Assembly (NCBI GenBank): GCA_038496675.1
Contig: CM076659.1
Span: 12,164,908 to 12,228,907, forward strand
Origin: Rachycentron canadum
Lineage: Eukaryota; Chordata; Actinopteri; Carangiformes; Rachycentridae
Length of the DNA stretch: 64,000 bases
Direction: 5' to 3'
Shown: one piece after another, positions 48,673-61,826 of the stretch
How the letters are laid out: each line of letters begins with the position of its first letter
How positions within the stretch are numbered: the stretch's first letter is position 1
Notes under the pieces: model-generated
What the model was told of the DNA's origin: nothing
The model's database searches: none
What the model saw: only the letters and a program-made list of their open reading frames with translations
Position numbers and translations under genes: made by a program

Positions 48673-51600
48673 GAAATAACTGACCGGCTCCACTGGACTT
48701 CAGGGTAAAAGCATATTCTTAAACTTAGAAATAGTACCGGCACCAAAATCTCAACTGAAGGTCCACTTATGAGCGTTTTCCACGTGTGGCATTCAAATGT
48801 CATCACGTGACTTGGAGACAATCATAACAACCCCTCTTTGGCTCGATTCAATAATGTGCTCTGGCATTGGGTGGAAGTAGCCACACTGCCCACTGGCCTC
48901 CCGATCAATGACTTTAACACCTTCCACTAGATGTGAGACTAAACTGTGACTGTAAAGACTTCTCTCTCTTCGGCACACATACACACGGGTGACACTATAC
49001 TCTATTACCGGTTCAGTTGCTTGGACCATTTAAATTGCTGTATCTGTGTTGGAAACTCATCCGCCCTCATCTTCCACAGAAAGTTAACATGCTCTTACAG
49101 TTTCTAAATGTGATTTGATGCAGTTCTCAACTAAATATCTTCCTCTGTTAGTATCATAGCTGTGAGCTATGAGGCCAGGGCCCATGGTGTCACCAGGAAC
49201 ATGTGGGTGGACGATGCAAAGAAACTGTGCTCAGATCTCCGGGTGGCACGAGTGCGTGAGTCTCATGGCAAGGCAGACCTAACGCAGTAAGTGCTGCTGA
49301 TGGACTACATAACCTCTGCACTGTCTTTGATAGCAGGAATCCTAAACATATGTAATTTTAATTTGTCCACTTCTGTGACCAATTTTAAGATGAATAACCC
49401 ACCTACTCTTTTGTGCAGTTACAGAGAGGCGAGTGTGGAGGTGATTGAGGTGATGTCTCGCTTCGCTGTGATTGAAAGAGCCAGCATTGATGAGGCCTAC
49501 ATAGATCTGACTTCTGTGGTCAACCAGCGCCTGAAAACCATGACCGGCAAACAAATAGACCCTCACTTGTTGAAGACAACCTACTTCCAGGGGTACCCAC
49601 AGAGTTTACCTGAAGCAGAAGAATCTGCAGTGGACGCTGTGTTAGATAAAGGTAGGCTGTAGCCAAAACTAACTTGCATAATTGTTTCAGCGCCAGACAC
49701 ATGACACACACCCCAAAAACTCTGGTAGGTTATAACTGACAAATAGCGTAATGTCTCTTCCCAGAGGAGCAGAGGTCCAGAGGTCTCCAGCAGTGGTTGG
49801 CATCATTACCTCTTCCTGTGTCAGGGGAGCAGAGTTCTGCAGATCTGAAGCTAACTGTGGGGGCACTCATTGTTGAGGAAATGAGATCAGCCGTGGAGAA
49901 ACACACAGGTTTCCGCTGTTCAGCAGGGATATCACACAATAAGGTAGAAAAACTAATTTTATTTCATTTATTTATTTTTTTACTCCTATGAATATAATAC
50001 TAGTTCAGTACTTCAATAGATGATTGTCTGTTTTTCCAGGTACTGGCCAAACTAGCCTGTGGACTGAACAAACCTAACCGACAAACTGTTCTGCCTCTCG
50101 ACTCTGTAACAGAACTTTTCAGCTCTTTACCCATCAGCAAGATGTGAGTTCAAAGTATAGCTCTGCCACTAATAATTTATTCATCATATAATCTGTCTTA
50201 AAAGTGTAAAAATAGATGGTGGCTATAATATACTGTACTCATGTGTTGCCTGTGTCATTCATGCAGCCGTAACCTGGGGGGTAAGCTGGGTGTCTCCATT
50301 ACAGAAACTCTGGGAATAGAGAACATGGGAGATCTTACTCACTTCTCTCAGGCAGAACTGGGACAGCACTTTGGAGAAAAAACAGGGTAAGACAGGTCAG
50401 ATATAAAATGCATGATATACTATTTTAGCAGCCCGGGTTTGAATCCAACTCACCCCCCCAATTCTGTTTCTCGCTATAGCTATCCAGATAAAAATGCCCA
50501 AAATTCAAAAGTCTCAAAGTGACAAGCAAATGTCTTGCTTAGTCTTTGAATTTATTATGTTGGACACGATCACAATTGAAATTGGAATTGACATTTTGAT
50601 TACAAACTCTTAACAAACTACATAGCCTTCTATATATATTTTCCTAGTCAAATCCTTTTATTTCTCTCTGGGCACAGCATGCACCATAAAATAGAATAAG
50701 CTCAAGGTAAAGGTTTTCTTCTGCACAGGCAAACCTGTTTGAAGAGAAATAAATTTTGCATTTGTTTATACTTGATTACAATAGTGCATATAACACTCTG
50801 AATCTCTTTACCTTGCAGCCAGTGGCTGTACGATTTGTGTCGTGGGATTGAGTTTGAAGCGGTGAAACCCAGGCAGCTTCCTAAGTCCATCGGCTGCAGT
50901 AAAAACTTCCCTGGAAAGACATCGCTGGCTACAAAGGAGCAAGTATGGACCGTTACTCTCTTTGACTGAAATTTAGATAGAATCTTATATTTTTTCATGT
51001 TGATGATTAACCTCTGCATAGGTACAATACTGGCTTCATCAGCTGGCTCTTGAGTTGGAGGAGAGGCTGACCAAGGATAGAGAAGTGGTGAGTCTTTATT
51101 ACACTTGGATTAATTAACTGGGTTTCACATAAGTGGCTTACATTTTTCACCACATTACAGAATGGCCGGGTGGCTAAGTTGCTGACAGTTGGTGTACGTC
51201 AACTTGGGGATGAGAGGCCGAGCAGCTTCTCTCGCTGTTGCGCTCTAGTGCGCTATGAAGCGACCAAATTATCCACTGACAGCTTTGCCATTATCAAGAG
51301 TCTCAACACAGCAGGAAGCAGCCAGGCTACATGGTAACTAGAATTAATATTTGAAGTCATTGATTGAAGGAATTCTGTTGATTTATTACACTGTTTTTGC
51401 ATGTCCTCAGGACTCCACCCCTCACCTTGCTGCACCTCTCAGCTAGCAAATTCAGTGATGCTCCATCAGCAGGGGGGATCGCTGGTTTCCTTTCCGGTGA
51501 TGTCACTTCAACCCCGAGCCTTTTCTCCACCAGTCAGTCCACCAGACAGCCAGCCTCTGAACTGAAAAATGACTCAACATGCAAACAACCTGGCACTATT

Positions 51601-52356
51601 CAGTCTTTCTTCCAAAAGGCAGCTGAGAAACAAAAACAGAAGGTAACAAAAGAAGAGGATGAGGAGGATGAAGGGAGATTCTTCACAGGAAATGCGCCAT
51701 ATTCCTCCACCTCTCACAAAACATCTGCAAGTGGTAGTCAAGTGGAGTTGGATAACATTAGCCCTGAGTCTTCCCCTCACATTAAAAATGGCCCACCCAG
51801 CCCCCATCCTGGCATTTCCTCCTTCTTTCACAAGAAGAGTCTCAAAAGAAGCTTACAGACCTCAGCATCAATAGTGAGCAAGCCTGAAACGGGACACAGA
51901 CCTGGGACTGTTAATGAAAAAGAAGGCTTGGATGACACTGTTGCTGTCATGTCAGGCTTGCAGGGTAAATTAAACTCAGAATTTACATCTAACCAGTCAC
52001 CATGTAAAGAGACGAGGGATGAACGTGACATTGATCCGGAGGAAAATCGCCACCCTCCTGGTGTGGCCAGAGAAGACCTCTTAAATTGTGAGCGCTGTGG
52101 CCAGAAGGTGTTGGTCTGGGAAATGCCTGAGCACAATGACTATCACTTTGCCCTGGACCTCCAAAATTCACTCTCTTCATCCACAAGTTCAGCAGCTGCC
52201 TCTACCTCCTCTTCTCTCAGAGCAGGAGCAGCAGAGATGGCCCAGTCCACCCGGGGAAAAACAAAAACCAGAGGCCAATCAGGACCTCAGCCGAAAAGAC
52301 ATTGCTCTCAGGGTAGCAGTGCGGGCACTCTGGATTCTTTTTTCAAGAGGAAATGA
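48325..52356 (+). CDS. polh: DNA polymerase eta (Y-family translesion polymerase)
   Basis: Ten exons: 48325-48461, 49152-49286, 49419-49651, 49765-49943, 50040-50143, 50267-50386, 50819-50942, 51022-51087, 51161-51333 and 51411-52356. They total 2,217 nt (738 aa; human POLH is 713). Catalytic metal ligands fall at the human positions: Asp13 in ALVDMDCF, and Asp115 and Glu116 in RASIDEAYID. Gln38 and Arg61, which contact the template and incoming nucleotide, are also conserved. The little-finger segment has PRQLPKSIGCSKNFPGKT. A ubiquitin-binding zinc finger spans about 646-675, with Cys650, Cys653, His665 and His669. PCNA-interacting-type motifs occur at about 484-491 (GTIQSFF), 557-563 (GISSFF) and 729-735 (GTLDSFF). 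The enzyme bypasses UV cyclobutane dimers at stalled forks in the nucleus. The polh-gtpbp2 adjacency is also found in human. The first ATG fits the family start. Confidence 0.97.
48640..48664. repeat. Poly(A) tract in polh intron 1
   Basis: A 25-base A run in polh intron 1. No target-site duplication was recognised around it. Confidence 0.9.
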
Positions 52357-52392
52357 GGATGTGATGTGTTCTACAATAGCATTTTTATATAA

Positions 52393-52398
52393 AATAAA
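52393..52398 (+). terminator. polh: polh poly(A) signal (AATAAA)
   Basis: AATAAA lies 36 nt after the stop codon, followed by a (TG)n run at about 52,407-52,428 that could act as a GU-rich downstream element. Confidence 0.6.
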
Positions 52399-52429
52399 AC
52401 TTCAGGTGTGTGTGTGTGTGTGTGTGTGT

Positions 52430-53380
52430 ATCACAAACGTGTGTAAGGATGGTGTGTTTTGAGGTTGTATTGTGTCAGAATGCAAAGCCATATTGCAAAA
52501 GGTTAAACTAGGATTTGCTTTAAACAATTGATGTTAGTAAGAATTTGTACATATTAAAGGAGGTGTTTTTTTTTTTTATTGTAAAGGAAAAGTCAGTATT
52601 TTTAAGCATCTAACTTGTGAACCAGAGTATATTAAATATACTTTTTATTATTTTGTAGTACTGTGGATTATTTTGTAATATGTTGACCTGCCAGCAGATG
52701 CCACTAGTAAGTTTAATACAGAGCAGAAATCCACACTCAAATAATAATGTGAAATGTATTCATATATATGAAGTACTGTTCAATGCAAATAGAACTTGTG
52801 CGCACTTTGGGATTCAAACGAAACTGAAAATTTCTTCAGTCTTTATGGTTATCTCCAAGACTTAAAAGCTAATCAGACATACACAGACCACCAGTCTCAC
52901 TGATAAAGCCTTGCAGATCTGAACAGACTGAAGTTTCTATCGAACTGATGCAACAGAAAACTGTCACCACAAAAACACCACAAACGTCTAGAAAAACTAA
53001 CACGTAAAGGGAAATGTCTGTCCTTGAGGTTGTGACGTCGAGGTGTCTGCCTGATGCTTTTATCATTTAATGACATACATTATGTAGAGCCACGGCCTTG
53101 TCAGACCTTTCTCATTAAGACGCAATTGCACCATTCAGAGCCCTGTCATCCTGCTCTGTTTACACTGTTACAAAGGTGAGTAACTTTGAAACACATCTGA
53201 ATGAGTTTTGCGTCGTCTTGCATCAGTCAGGGAGCAGACAAGGAGGAGCTTCAAGCACGAAAATGAAATTCATGTGTTGTGAGTCATGGTTTTGTGAGAC
53301 AAAATGCTGGCTGCATGACGGAAAACACTGAGTAACTTTCTGTTTCACTTAAGACAACAAAATAAAACACCTGTTAAAGA
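52430..53380. other. Spacer between the convergent polh and gtpbp2 3' ends
   Basis: No gene is seen. It holds a T run near 52,567 and ordinary AT-rich sequence. Confidence 0.5.
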
Positions 53381-53392
53381 GACAATAAAGGT

Positions 53393-54340
53393 TTTATTCA
53401 TGTACACCATGATACACAAATTGGATCTGTACATAAATATTGCATTTCACCCAAATAATGATCAAAGTTCAGTTTAAAGGAACCCAAGTTTCAAACGCGG
53501 ATTTGAAAAAAGTGAAGTTGTGTTGGTATGATGAAGAAAACTGCAACATTGAAAAAGATGACTTGTAAAATCGTGAACTATTAGAAAAAACACTCCTCAT
53601 ATGCATTAAAACAAACTTTAACCCCTGATACAACTTCATAAATGCTATAAAATATTTTGGTTGAAATGCTTTCTAAGTTCTCGTCTCTCTGAGTGCACAC
53701 AGACTGTGCGTAACAACATGGATGCAACAAAACAGGAAAGACATTTCAGTCCCCTGTATCACTGTAAGTGGGACAACAGTGTGTGTATAAATGACATCAA
53801 CATGCAACGTTAAAACATGATAAGGCCAACAACAGCCTTGAGCAGAGTAGCAATTAACATTCATTTTCAAAGTCTTCTCCTAGTTATCAAAAAACTTTTC
53901 TAGTAGTAGCACCAACTTAAGTCGATGTTTTTGTTTACTAAGTTGTAAAACTTTGGGGTATAATGGAAGGCTATTCAAACGGTAGCCCCATTAGGCACTG
54001 TGTTAAACCCCTTCAACGTTAGTGACATCAGTAACTTCAGTGAAGAGACGGTATCAAGTACCTCAAACATAATTGCTTTTAAATAAAGCCGCATCAGTGG
54101 GCAGCTTCACATACGATATAATGCATAATCAAACACATCTCTTTGGGAGACCCCCTCCCCTCCTTCCTCTCCCTCCCCTCCCCCAAGTCAGCAACAGAAA
54201 CATTCGCTGGAGTACTTCTGTCAGAGTGGAATGCTGTCTGATACAATATTGACACTGACCTGAGTAACTAAAGCACTTAAAAGATAGGCAGGAAGATCAT
54301 TACCATCTCACTGCACCATCGTGAGGCATTTTTGTGAATA

Positions 54341-54372
<32 letters not shown>

Positions 54373-55389
54373 ATTCTCACAGACAAATGTGACAGTTATA
54401 AAGTGATTGCCAATGTGAGTTAGCTTGGCAGGCCGACATACAAACTGGGTCAAGTTCTAACTTTGCATACCTTGCAATTCTCTCCTTTACCTTCATAAAG
54501 TGCCTTTGTCGGCAATATGGTTTGAAGCAAGATGGCTTAGCTTATATACGACCGACAAGATGTGTCTGAGAACCACAAATGCACATGATTGCTTTTACAA
54601 CTATCCCACATAGTTCATTAGTAGTTACTAAGAAAAGGATACCATGTAAAAGTTTTCAAATATAGTGAGATCAGAGGCTTGTACTCATCAGTCAGGCACT
54701 GTGCTGGTGTCACAGACAAGCTGCTGTGTGGTGAAGACAACAATAACATTGGAGACAGGTTACACCTTTATGTTCAAGCATCTCATACTTGCAGCTGCCA
54801 AGTTTGTAAACGATTATCAGCCAAAGGTACAGAACCAGTCAAAAGTTAGGGCACACTATGGGAAAGGGTGTCCAAACATTTGACTGGTGCTGTATATAAA
54901 CACTGGCATTTATGTTTCAGTGCAAGTGTGTGTGCATCTTTTTTTGAAGTGTGTTAGGTAGTGCATTTAGGTGTAAACTGCGCATGGAGCACTTCCAACG
55001 TAGGTGTTCTTAGTTGCCACTAAATGATCTGAGCATTGCAACTATGTCTTCTTGACACTCAACATCACTTTGGTCGCGTTGCTTTGAAGGTGTTTTTGAG
55101 GTGGCTGAGGAGTTTCCTCTTATCGCTGCCACGAAAAGCAACACTCTTTAAACCTCAGTAGAAAACAGACTAAAATACCATCAGCTATTAAAAAGGCTGA
55201 GGAGGAAAAATGGTGAAGATGGTGACAGCAAGGCTTTGAAAAAGGGTGATAAAAAGAACAAAATCCTGTTAAAGGGGTTTACTGTGCAGGGTGCAGTGCA
55301 GAGTGGCCTTTGGAGAAAGCACAAGGGGTTAATAAAGCACCTTGTTTTGGGGTGGGACGGTGTTTTCTGTGGTGGTTATCTGAAAAACT
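53393..55389 (-). other. gtpbp2: Probable gtpbp2 3' UTR
   Basis: No coding sequence is seen for 2 kb beyond the gtpbp2 stop. TTTATT at 53,393-53,398 (AATAAA on the minus strand) is the best poly(A) signal at the far end. The assignment is inferred from the absence of other genes and the presence of that signal. A 67-bp inverted-repeat element lies within it. Confidence 0.45.
54828..54894. mobile_element. Short inverted-repeat element (MITE-like)
   Basis: The ends are imperfect inverted repeats: TACAGAACCAGTCAAAAGTT on the left, and its imperfect complement in 'aacatttgactggtgctgta' on the right. The 'ccagtcaaaagtt ... tttgactggt' signature recurs in fish genomes as ends of nonautonomous DNA transposons. 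Only the two ends remain here. Confidence 0.65.
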
Positions 55390-58004
55390 TCAGGCATCCT
55401 CATCCTCGCTTTGGGATGGCTGGTACTGGGCAATGGGCTGCAACTTGGTGACGTGGCCGATACCTTTGGTCACGCCCTCTCTGAAGAGCACCTTGGCTCC
55501 CACCTTGAGATATTCTGGGTGCTTGATGAACTTGAAGAGAACCACTGCTTTTTCCCCTGTCCTCAGCTCCTCCTGTGGCACAGTGATGCATCATAAAATT
55601 AACAGACATAACCTGCTTTGGGTAGCACTCTGGGATATCACAAGCCCAGGATGTAGAAGTAGAGGTGGATGAACTAACCTTGCCATACACAGCTGCCACA
55701 GTGGCTGTCTGTCTCACATTGCCAATGTGCACAGTAACTTGGAAGCCCTTGTGGAAGGTCTTAGCATGAAAGAGCAGCACAATCTCAGCCTCAAACATCC
55801 AGCAGATGGTAGGATCCATCTCTGGACTCACCATCACCATACCCTTTAAGTGCAAAAACACATAGAATTCAATATGTGACATTTTCTTTGCTTTCAATGA
55901 CCTACATAATATATTTATGAAAAACCTCTTTGAGTTTCTGTCTGTCACATTATCAATAACTGCTCGTGCCAGCTGCTGAGATCTTCTATTTTCTCCATAT
56001 AAATGAGCACAAACTTAGAGTGTCTAACCTTGCGTAGCAGTGACCTGTCAAAGTCGCCCAGGGCGAGCGTAGCAGCCTGGCCGGCCCTGAGTACCCTGCA
56101 TCCCGAGCGGTTCCTTTGGATGCTCCCAATGGTCAACTTGTGGAACTGGCCTGAGTCTGTGGGCCCTACTACAAGATGATCTCCCTCACGGCAAATACCA
56201 CTACACAATCAAAGAGAATAGTGGCTCAGGGAGAGTGCATGCTAAACAAACAAAAAATAATAATGCAAGCTGAATGCAGCAGAAAGTGTTTCATTACACT
56301 GACCTGTACAGAGTACCTCCCACCACAGTCCCTACCTCTGGCACTGTGTAGATCTCATCCACCTGTAATAGGATGTCACTGGTGTCACACACAGTGTGAA
56401 AAGACTTGGGGAAGAATTTTTAGCTGCCAGCTAATCAGTTAAATAAATGTTTCATCTCAGACCTACCTGAAACTCAGTTAGCTGTTGCATAAGCTCCTCC
56501 TGCTCTTTGCTGTTGCTGAGAGGAGGAATAATGTTGAAGAAGACCTTGAGCAAGTCTAGACTCTCTCCAGAGACACTGGACAAGGTGAAAATGGGTGTTA
56601 TGCTGCCAGAGAGAGCACAAACATCAGGACTCTCAGATTTACAGACATCATTGGCAACCTTCTATCTTCTCTTGTTAGAACATAAATAACTACAAAAAAT
56701 TAAATAGAAAGTCATCTACACGTAGTTGTTTCATACTTGGGCGACTGTGCGAACTGTTGCGCTGCTGTGACGGCGTCGTCTGTGCTGCTCACAACCATGG
56801 GCACCTTGTTGCAGCCTGGCTGCTTCAATACGCGCTCCAACTGCCGCACTGTGCGCTCCACAGTGGCCCGCGTACACAGATCCACCTTACTGATGACAAT
56901 GAAAATGGGCACCTTGAGGGCCATGGCGAGCCCAAGATGCTCTCGTGTTGTTCCAGCTGGGAAAAAGGTGTGAAGGAGAGGATGTAAGGAATAGGTTATC
57001 TCTAGGATGTCCCTTTTATCACATCGCTTATATCTTCCCTTGCACTTTCCCCAGACTATGTTTATTTAATGCATTCAGTATGATGCCCTTATAGGGAGAA
57101 AGCTACATTCAGGCAAATTTCATTAAGCAAACAAACATGAATAGATGACACAGTATCGATGCACACAATAAAGCCTCAGGTAGAATCAAACCTCTGATAC
57201 TTAGGACACAATGGTAGCAGTCTGGGGAATATTCAACCACATACTGTAATTATGTCACTAATGCTTCCGCTGTGCAGAAATAACAAATAAGACCCTTTCT
57301 AAATCAAGTGGTCTCAGACATGCCTGATAGACCATGTTTCTTTATAGACAAAGCTGGCACGTGAGAAAACCAATATATATGTATGTAGGATATAGGTCTA
57401 AACTCAGCCTACACTATTAAGTTCAAGGGCACTGACCCATATCACACTTTTAAAGGTTGACAGAGACTCAAAATACCCTGACACCAGCTGAGCAGCAGAT
57501 TGTTTTGCATGTTGTGTTACTTTCAGTGTGTCCATGGTAATGGTGCATATGAAAATTAAAATTTCCTCATCTCGTGTACATGGTGATGACTGAAGAAGTA
57601 GTGTCATAATATTTGAGAAAGCATTACAGAATGATACAAAATGATTACCATCCACTTGGATCTTTGGTTGGTCACAGATGCGACCTTAGACGAGGTCTAT
57701 GCATTACACGGATCTATTACTCTGTTTCATAATTTAGGCTGTAGCTCTTGGGTTTCGGACGCTCTATCCCCTTTCTGTCTCTTGCATAGCTGAGATTGTC
57801 CTCATTCTTGACCCCATTTCCCACAGCATGCCCCATTTTAGAACAGACAACCACAAACACAGTAACACCTGCAGTACAAGTCCAGAAATTCACATTTAAA
57901 TACATATGAATTAAATGACATTATGGTGTAGGCTTTAAAAGTGTGCTTCATTCACAGATTTTGGATTTTTTTCATCTTTTAAATCTTTTTCAATTCTCTT
58001 TTTG

Positions 58005-58035
<31 letters not shown>

Positions 58036-61000
58036 AACAGACCTACAAAAGAACTACGAGCAATAGAAACGCAGCAGCAGTTTCCTCAGGCCGTGTGCTG
58101 GATTGTTAAGTAACCAGTGATGTCTCCAGGGCTCAGATTTGATCCACATGCCTCCTTGCCATTTGCAAAAGGAAAGCCAACCTACAGATTTCTTGCTAAT
58201 GTTATGTTATTGACAGCTGTTGCTTTGAATGGTGCAGCAAAACGCCTATTCTTTAGAGGTCACATGGCTTTAATACAGGGTTCTTATCTAGGTCCCTCAT
58301 CTGACAGGGTTAGCAAGGGGCGGCCCTATATGTCAGGATGGCCGAGCGGTCTAAGGTGCTGCATTCAGGTCGCAGTCTCCCCTGGAGGCGTGGGTTCGAA
58401 TCCCACTTCTGACAACAATGTTGCTTTGTTTTTTTTTTTTAACCTATAATCCAAGTAACTACATCACAAAAATGTTGCCCGTCTTGTACAGGAACAAAAG
58501 TAATCAAAAAAATCTCCTCACAAGCAAACCAAGGAACTGCCCAGCCTGTCCCACCGGTTTAAGCAGCTCAGATTTCAGTGTGTGCTGGAATCTGAAATAT
58601 GTCCGAAAATATTATGAATATATTAAAAAATGGATTTGGATTATCATTCATGGTTTGGAGCACAAACAATACTTAGATTAACTGTGCTTGTAGCAAGAAA
58701 CACAAACCTTAAAATTTGAGCTGCCTCTTTTTTTAATCTTAAATCAGCATGCTTCATCGCAGAAATCAACAAGGCTCACTTCTATGCAAAGGTTAAGGCC
58801 TCCAAGTATTAGGGGCTCAACTTCAGGTGACTGGGAAGTGGTATGTCCTTTCCGCAAAGTTAGCAGTGCTGACATACACAGTAGCTTGCTGACCCCTGTA
58901 CAGGTGTCAGGTTTAACAAATCTGCATTAGATCAACCACTACGTCTAGAGGGTCAGAGGACTCTGACATGAATGAACGGTATTTGAGATATTTTTGGGAC
59001 CAGTAGTGGCAGACAGGGTCGAGGAGGAAGGGTAAAGCGGCTGTGGTTAGGAAGGTTACCTGATGTAACACACCATGTGTTACATAAGCTCAGATATCAC
59101 GTGTTTGTAAAGTGCTAAGCCACAGCTGGTCGAGCCCACCACTACAGTCTTGAGGTGCAGTGTACACAAACATAGTGACACTGGCCCTGCAAGTGTCTAC
59201 TGCCAGCCCGCTTTCAACTTTTCCTATCTGAAAAGTCAAGCGTGTGACTGGATGAAGTGCACCAAGAGACAAGAGTACATTTTTACTGACATACAATGTT
59301 ACATTAGTTCTCATCAAATACATAGAAAATGAAATCAATCAATTAATACTCACCAATGCCAGTATTTGCACTCACAACCAGCATAGCAAAATCTGGACAG
59401 TAGCTTGTCAGACCGAAGATGGTGGTCTTCAGGTACTTGTGGTGACCCGCCAGATCAATGAATGTGATCATTTTTGAGGCGCTCTCACAAATCTCCTCTG
59501 CTGTCCGAGACTCACTATAATTTACAACCTGAGAGAAAAGCAACAGCGCCAACATATTCCTCAGCAATTATTTTGAAGTATAATACAGATTAGTTATCAG
59601 TTATTATTGCCAAAATCATATTTTCTTTTCTGATCTATTGGAATACCTCAATCATGTAAAACCTTTGGTAATCATACAAACAAAATAATTAAGAGTATAT
59701 AACTAGTGTTCACATATTTTTTTCTGTGGAGTTGGATCTTTTCTCACCTCTCCTTTACTATTGAAGCCAAGGATCTCAAAGCTGATGCTAGAAGTACGTC
59801 CAGTCTGAATCTCGTGAAGGTGTCTGAAGAGGTTGAGCCGTGCTCTTCCCCGTCCATTGTCCAGCTCACCCTGTGTCAAAACACCCAACAGAGTGGACTT
59901 GCCCGAATCCACATTACCCAGTACGGCTACCCGAAGGTCCAAGAACTGCAGGAAAAATGAGACGACAGGTTAAAAATGTATGTATGTAAAAATGTATGTA
60001 AAAATTTTTAAATAATGAAACACGTCAGCATTAAAAGCAAAAAAAAAAAAAAAAAAAAGCATTCCATCACAGTAGCCTCACTAACCTGCTGGTCATCTGG
60101 CACCTTGCGAATTAAAACTTCGGCAATCTTATGAGGCTCATCAGACTCATAGTCAACTTCACGCTCTCGGAGAACAGTGATGTCAGCTCCAACTCTGTCA
60201 GGGAAAAATAAAAATTGTCACAAAATTTACACTTATACACGCTAAAGATGGACTTTCTTTTGTAGTAAATAAGGACTTTCTGGACTTACTTCTCTGCAAG
60301 CCTATGGAGCGTCTTCAGAGATGCCCGCATGTCCTCCTCTGATAGTCCCACCAGCATGCCATTATCCTCAACACCTATTTGATAAACAGCTTCGCCTCGG
60401 CCCTCCTGCAGTCGCCATTTCATTTGTGTTGCCAGGTGCTCAAAGCGGTATTGTGTGGGGTTCACTAGCTTTAGCTAAGAGAGGGAGAGACTTTAGACAT
60501 CAGTGCTAAACTTAAACCTAGATCAGGAAAATGAGGTTGAGTCAATGATTAAATAATTTTCATGCAAATACAAAAAAAGTAATACTGTAGAACTGAGGCA
60601 GTAAAACAAATTAATAAAGAGTATGCTGATGTGGTGGGCAAAGCAGCTGTCTGGAGACTAAAAAAGCTCTTGCTAATCCACTAGAGTGTTGGTTTTCCAT
60701 TGTAGACCATGTGAGATTGCTGTTAAATATTCAGACATATTATTTACACACTACCAGAGGATTATTCTAATGATTATTGACAGAGAGGCTGGTCTAACCA
60801 TGAACTTTTATGGTGTAATATGAAGCAACTAGCTCTCTTTAGAGTAAACGAAACTATCCTTTAAACACAACAAGGTTCTTGCATGACCTGACAGCTAATG
60901 TGCTTACCTTGTACTCTATATTTCCCTCTTCAGCCTAAGAGACAGGGAGAGAAACAAAGGGATACAGACAGACAGAGAGCAGAAACAACAGCTGTCAGAC

Positions 61001-61791
61001 TGTAGAGAAATGAGACAACAGGCTATTGATTTGTTTAAATAACACAAAGAAAAGCAATCTGACTGAATGAGCAGTCAGTGCACTACTGTGAATAGGTAGT
61101 CACCGACAGCTACACAAACCCTGTAACCACTCTGCTAGGTTTAATACACAGCTACTTAATGTCTTATAAGACAAAACATATTCTTGTGGAAAGGTTGGCA
61201 TATATTTAAAGTTAACTAGTCATTATACAAACAAGAGGGGCAAATATCTCAAATATATATAAACAGTTATGACCACTACAAGAGAGTGGAGCTGGTGATC
61301 AGCTGAAACAACAACTGAAGCCATGGGATATGTTGAGACTCGTCCAATAACAGGACACGGGTTCGTGATCACGGTGCTTACAGCTGATCTCTTTAAACTG
61401 AAATGTCAGATACAGGCACCAACTTGCATCCGCACTAAAAAAGGCCCTTTATTTGGACCGAGAGTTGAGTTCATCGGCTTAAGGTCAAGAGAATTCTCCC
61501 TCTCGCGTCACTGAACAAACAGTGGTCACGTTAACTCTTGGCTGAGTTTAAGTTTAGGCAGCTAACGTTATGAACAAAGTAGTATTTCGTTACTGTGTAA
61601 TAACAGTCCTCGGCTGAGTAAACGTCAGAGACTAATATTATTATTTAGATGGGTCGACCGAGTGGACGCCCGCCCCCTGCTAGATATTTACAAACACAGC
61701 TGGTCCTCTTTTGCTAGCTAGTAAAACACCAGCTATCTATAGCAAGCAGCTTCTCGGCGGACACACGTTTGGCTTAGTGTTGTAAAACTAC

Positions 61792-61826
<35 letters not shown>

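Noticed and set aside
55400..55948. 182-codon minus-strand frame as a separate protein
   Set aside because: It is gtpbp2 exon 11 plus read-through into the next intron and the wrong frame of exon 12.
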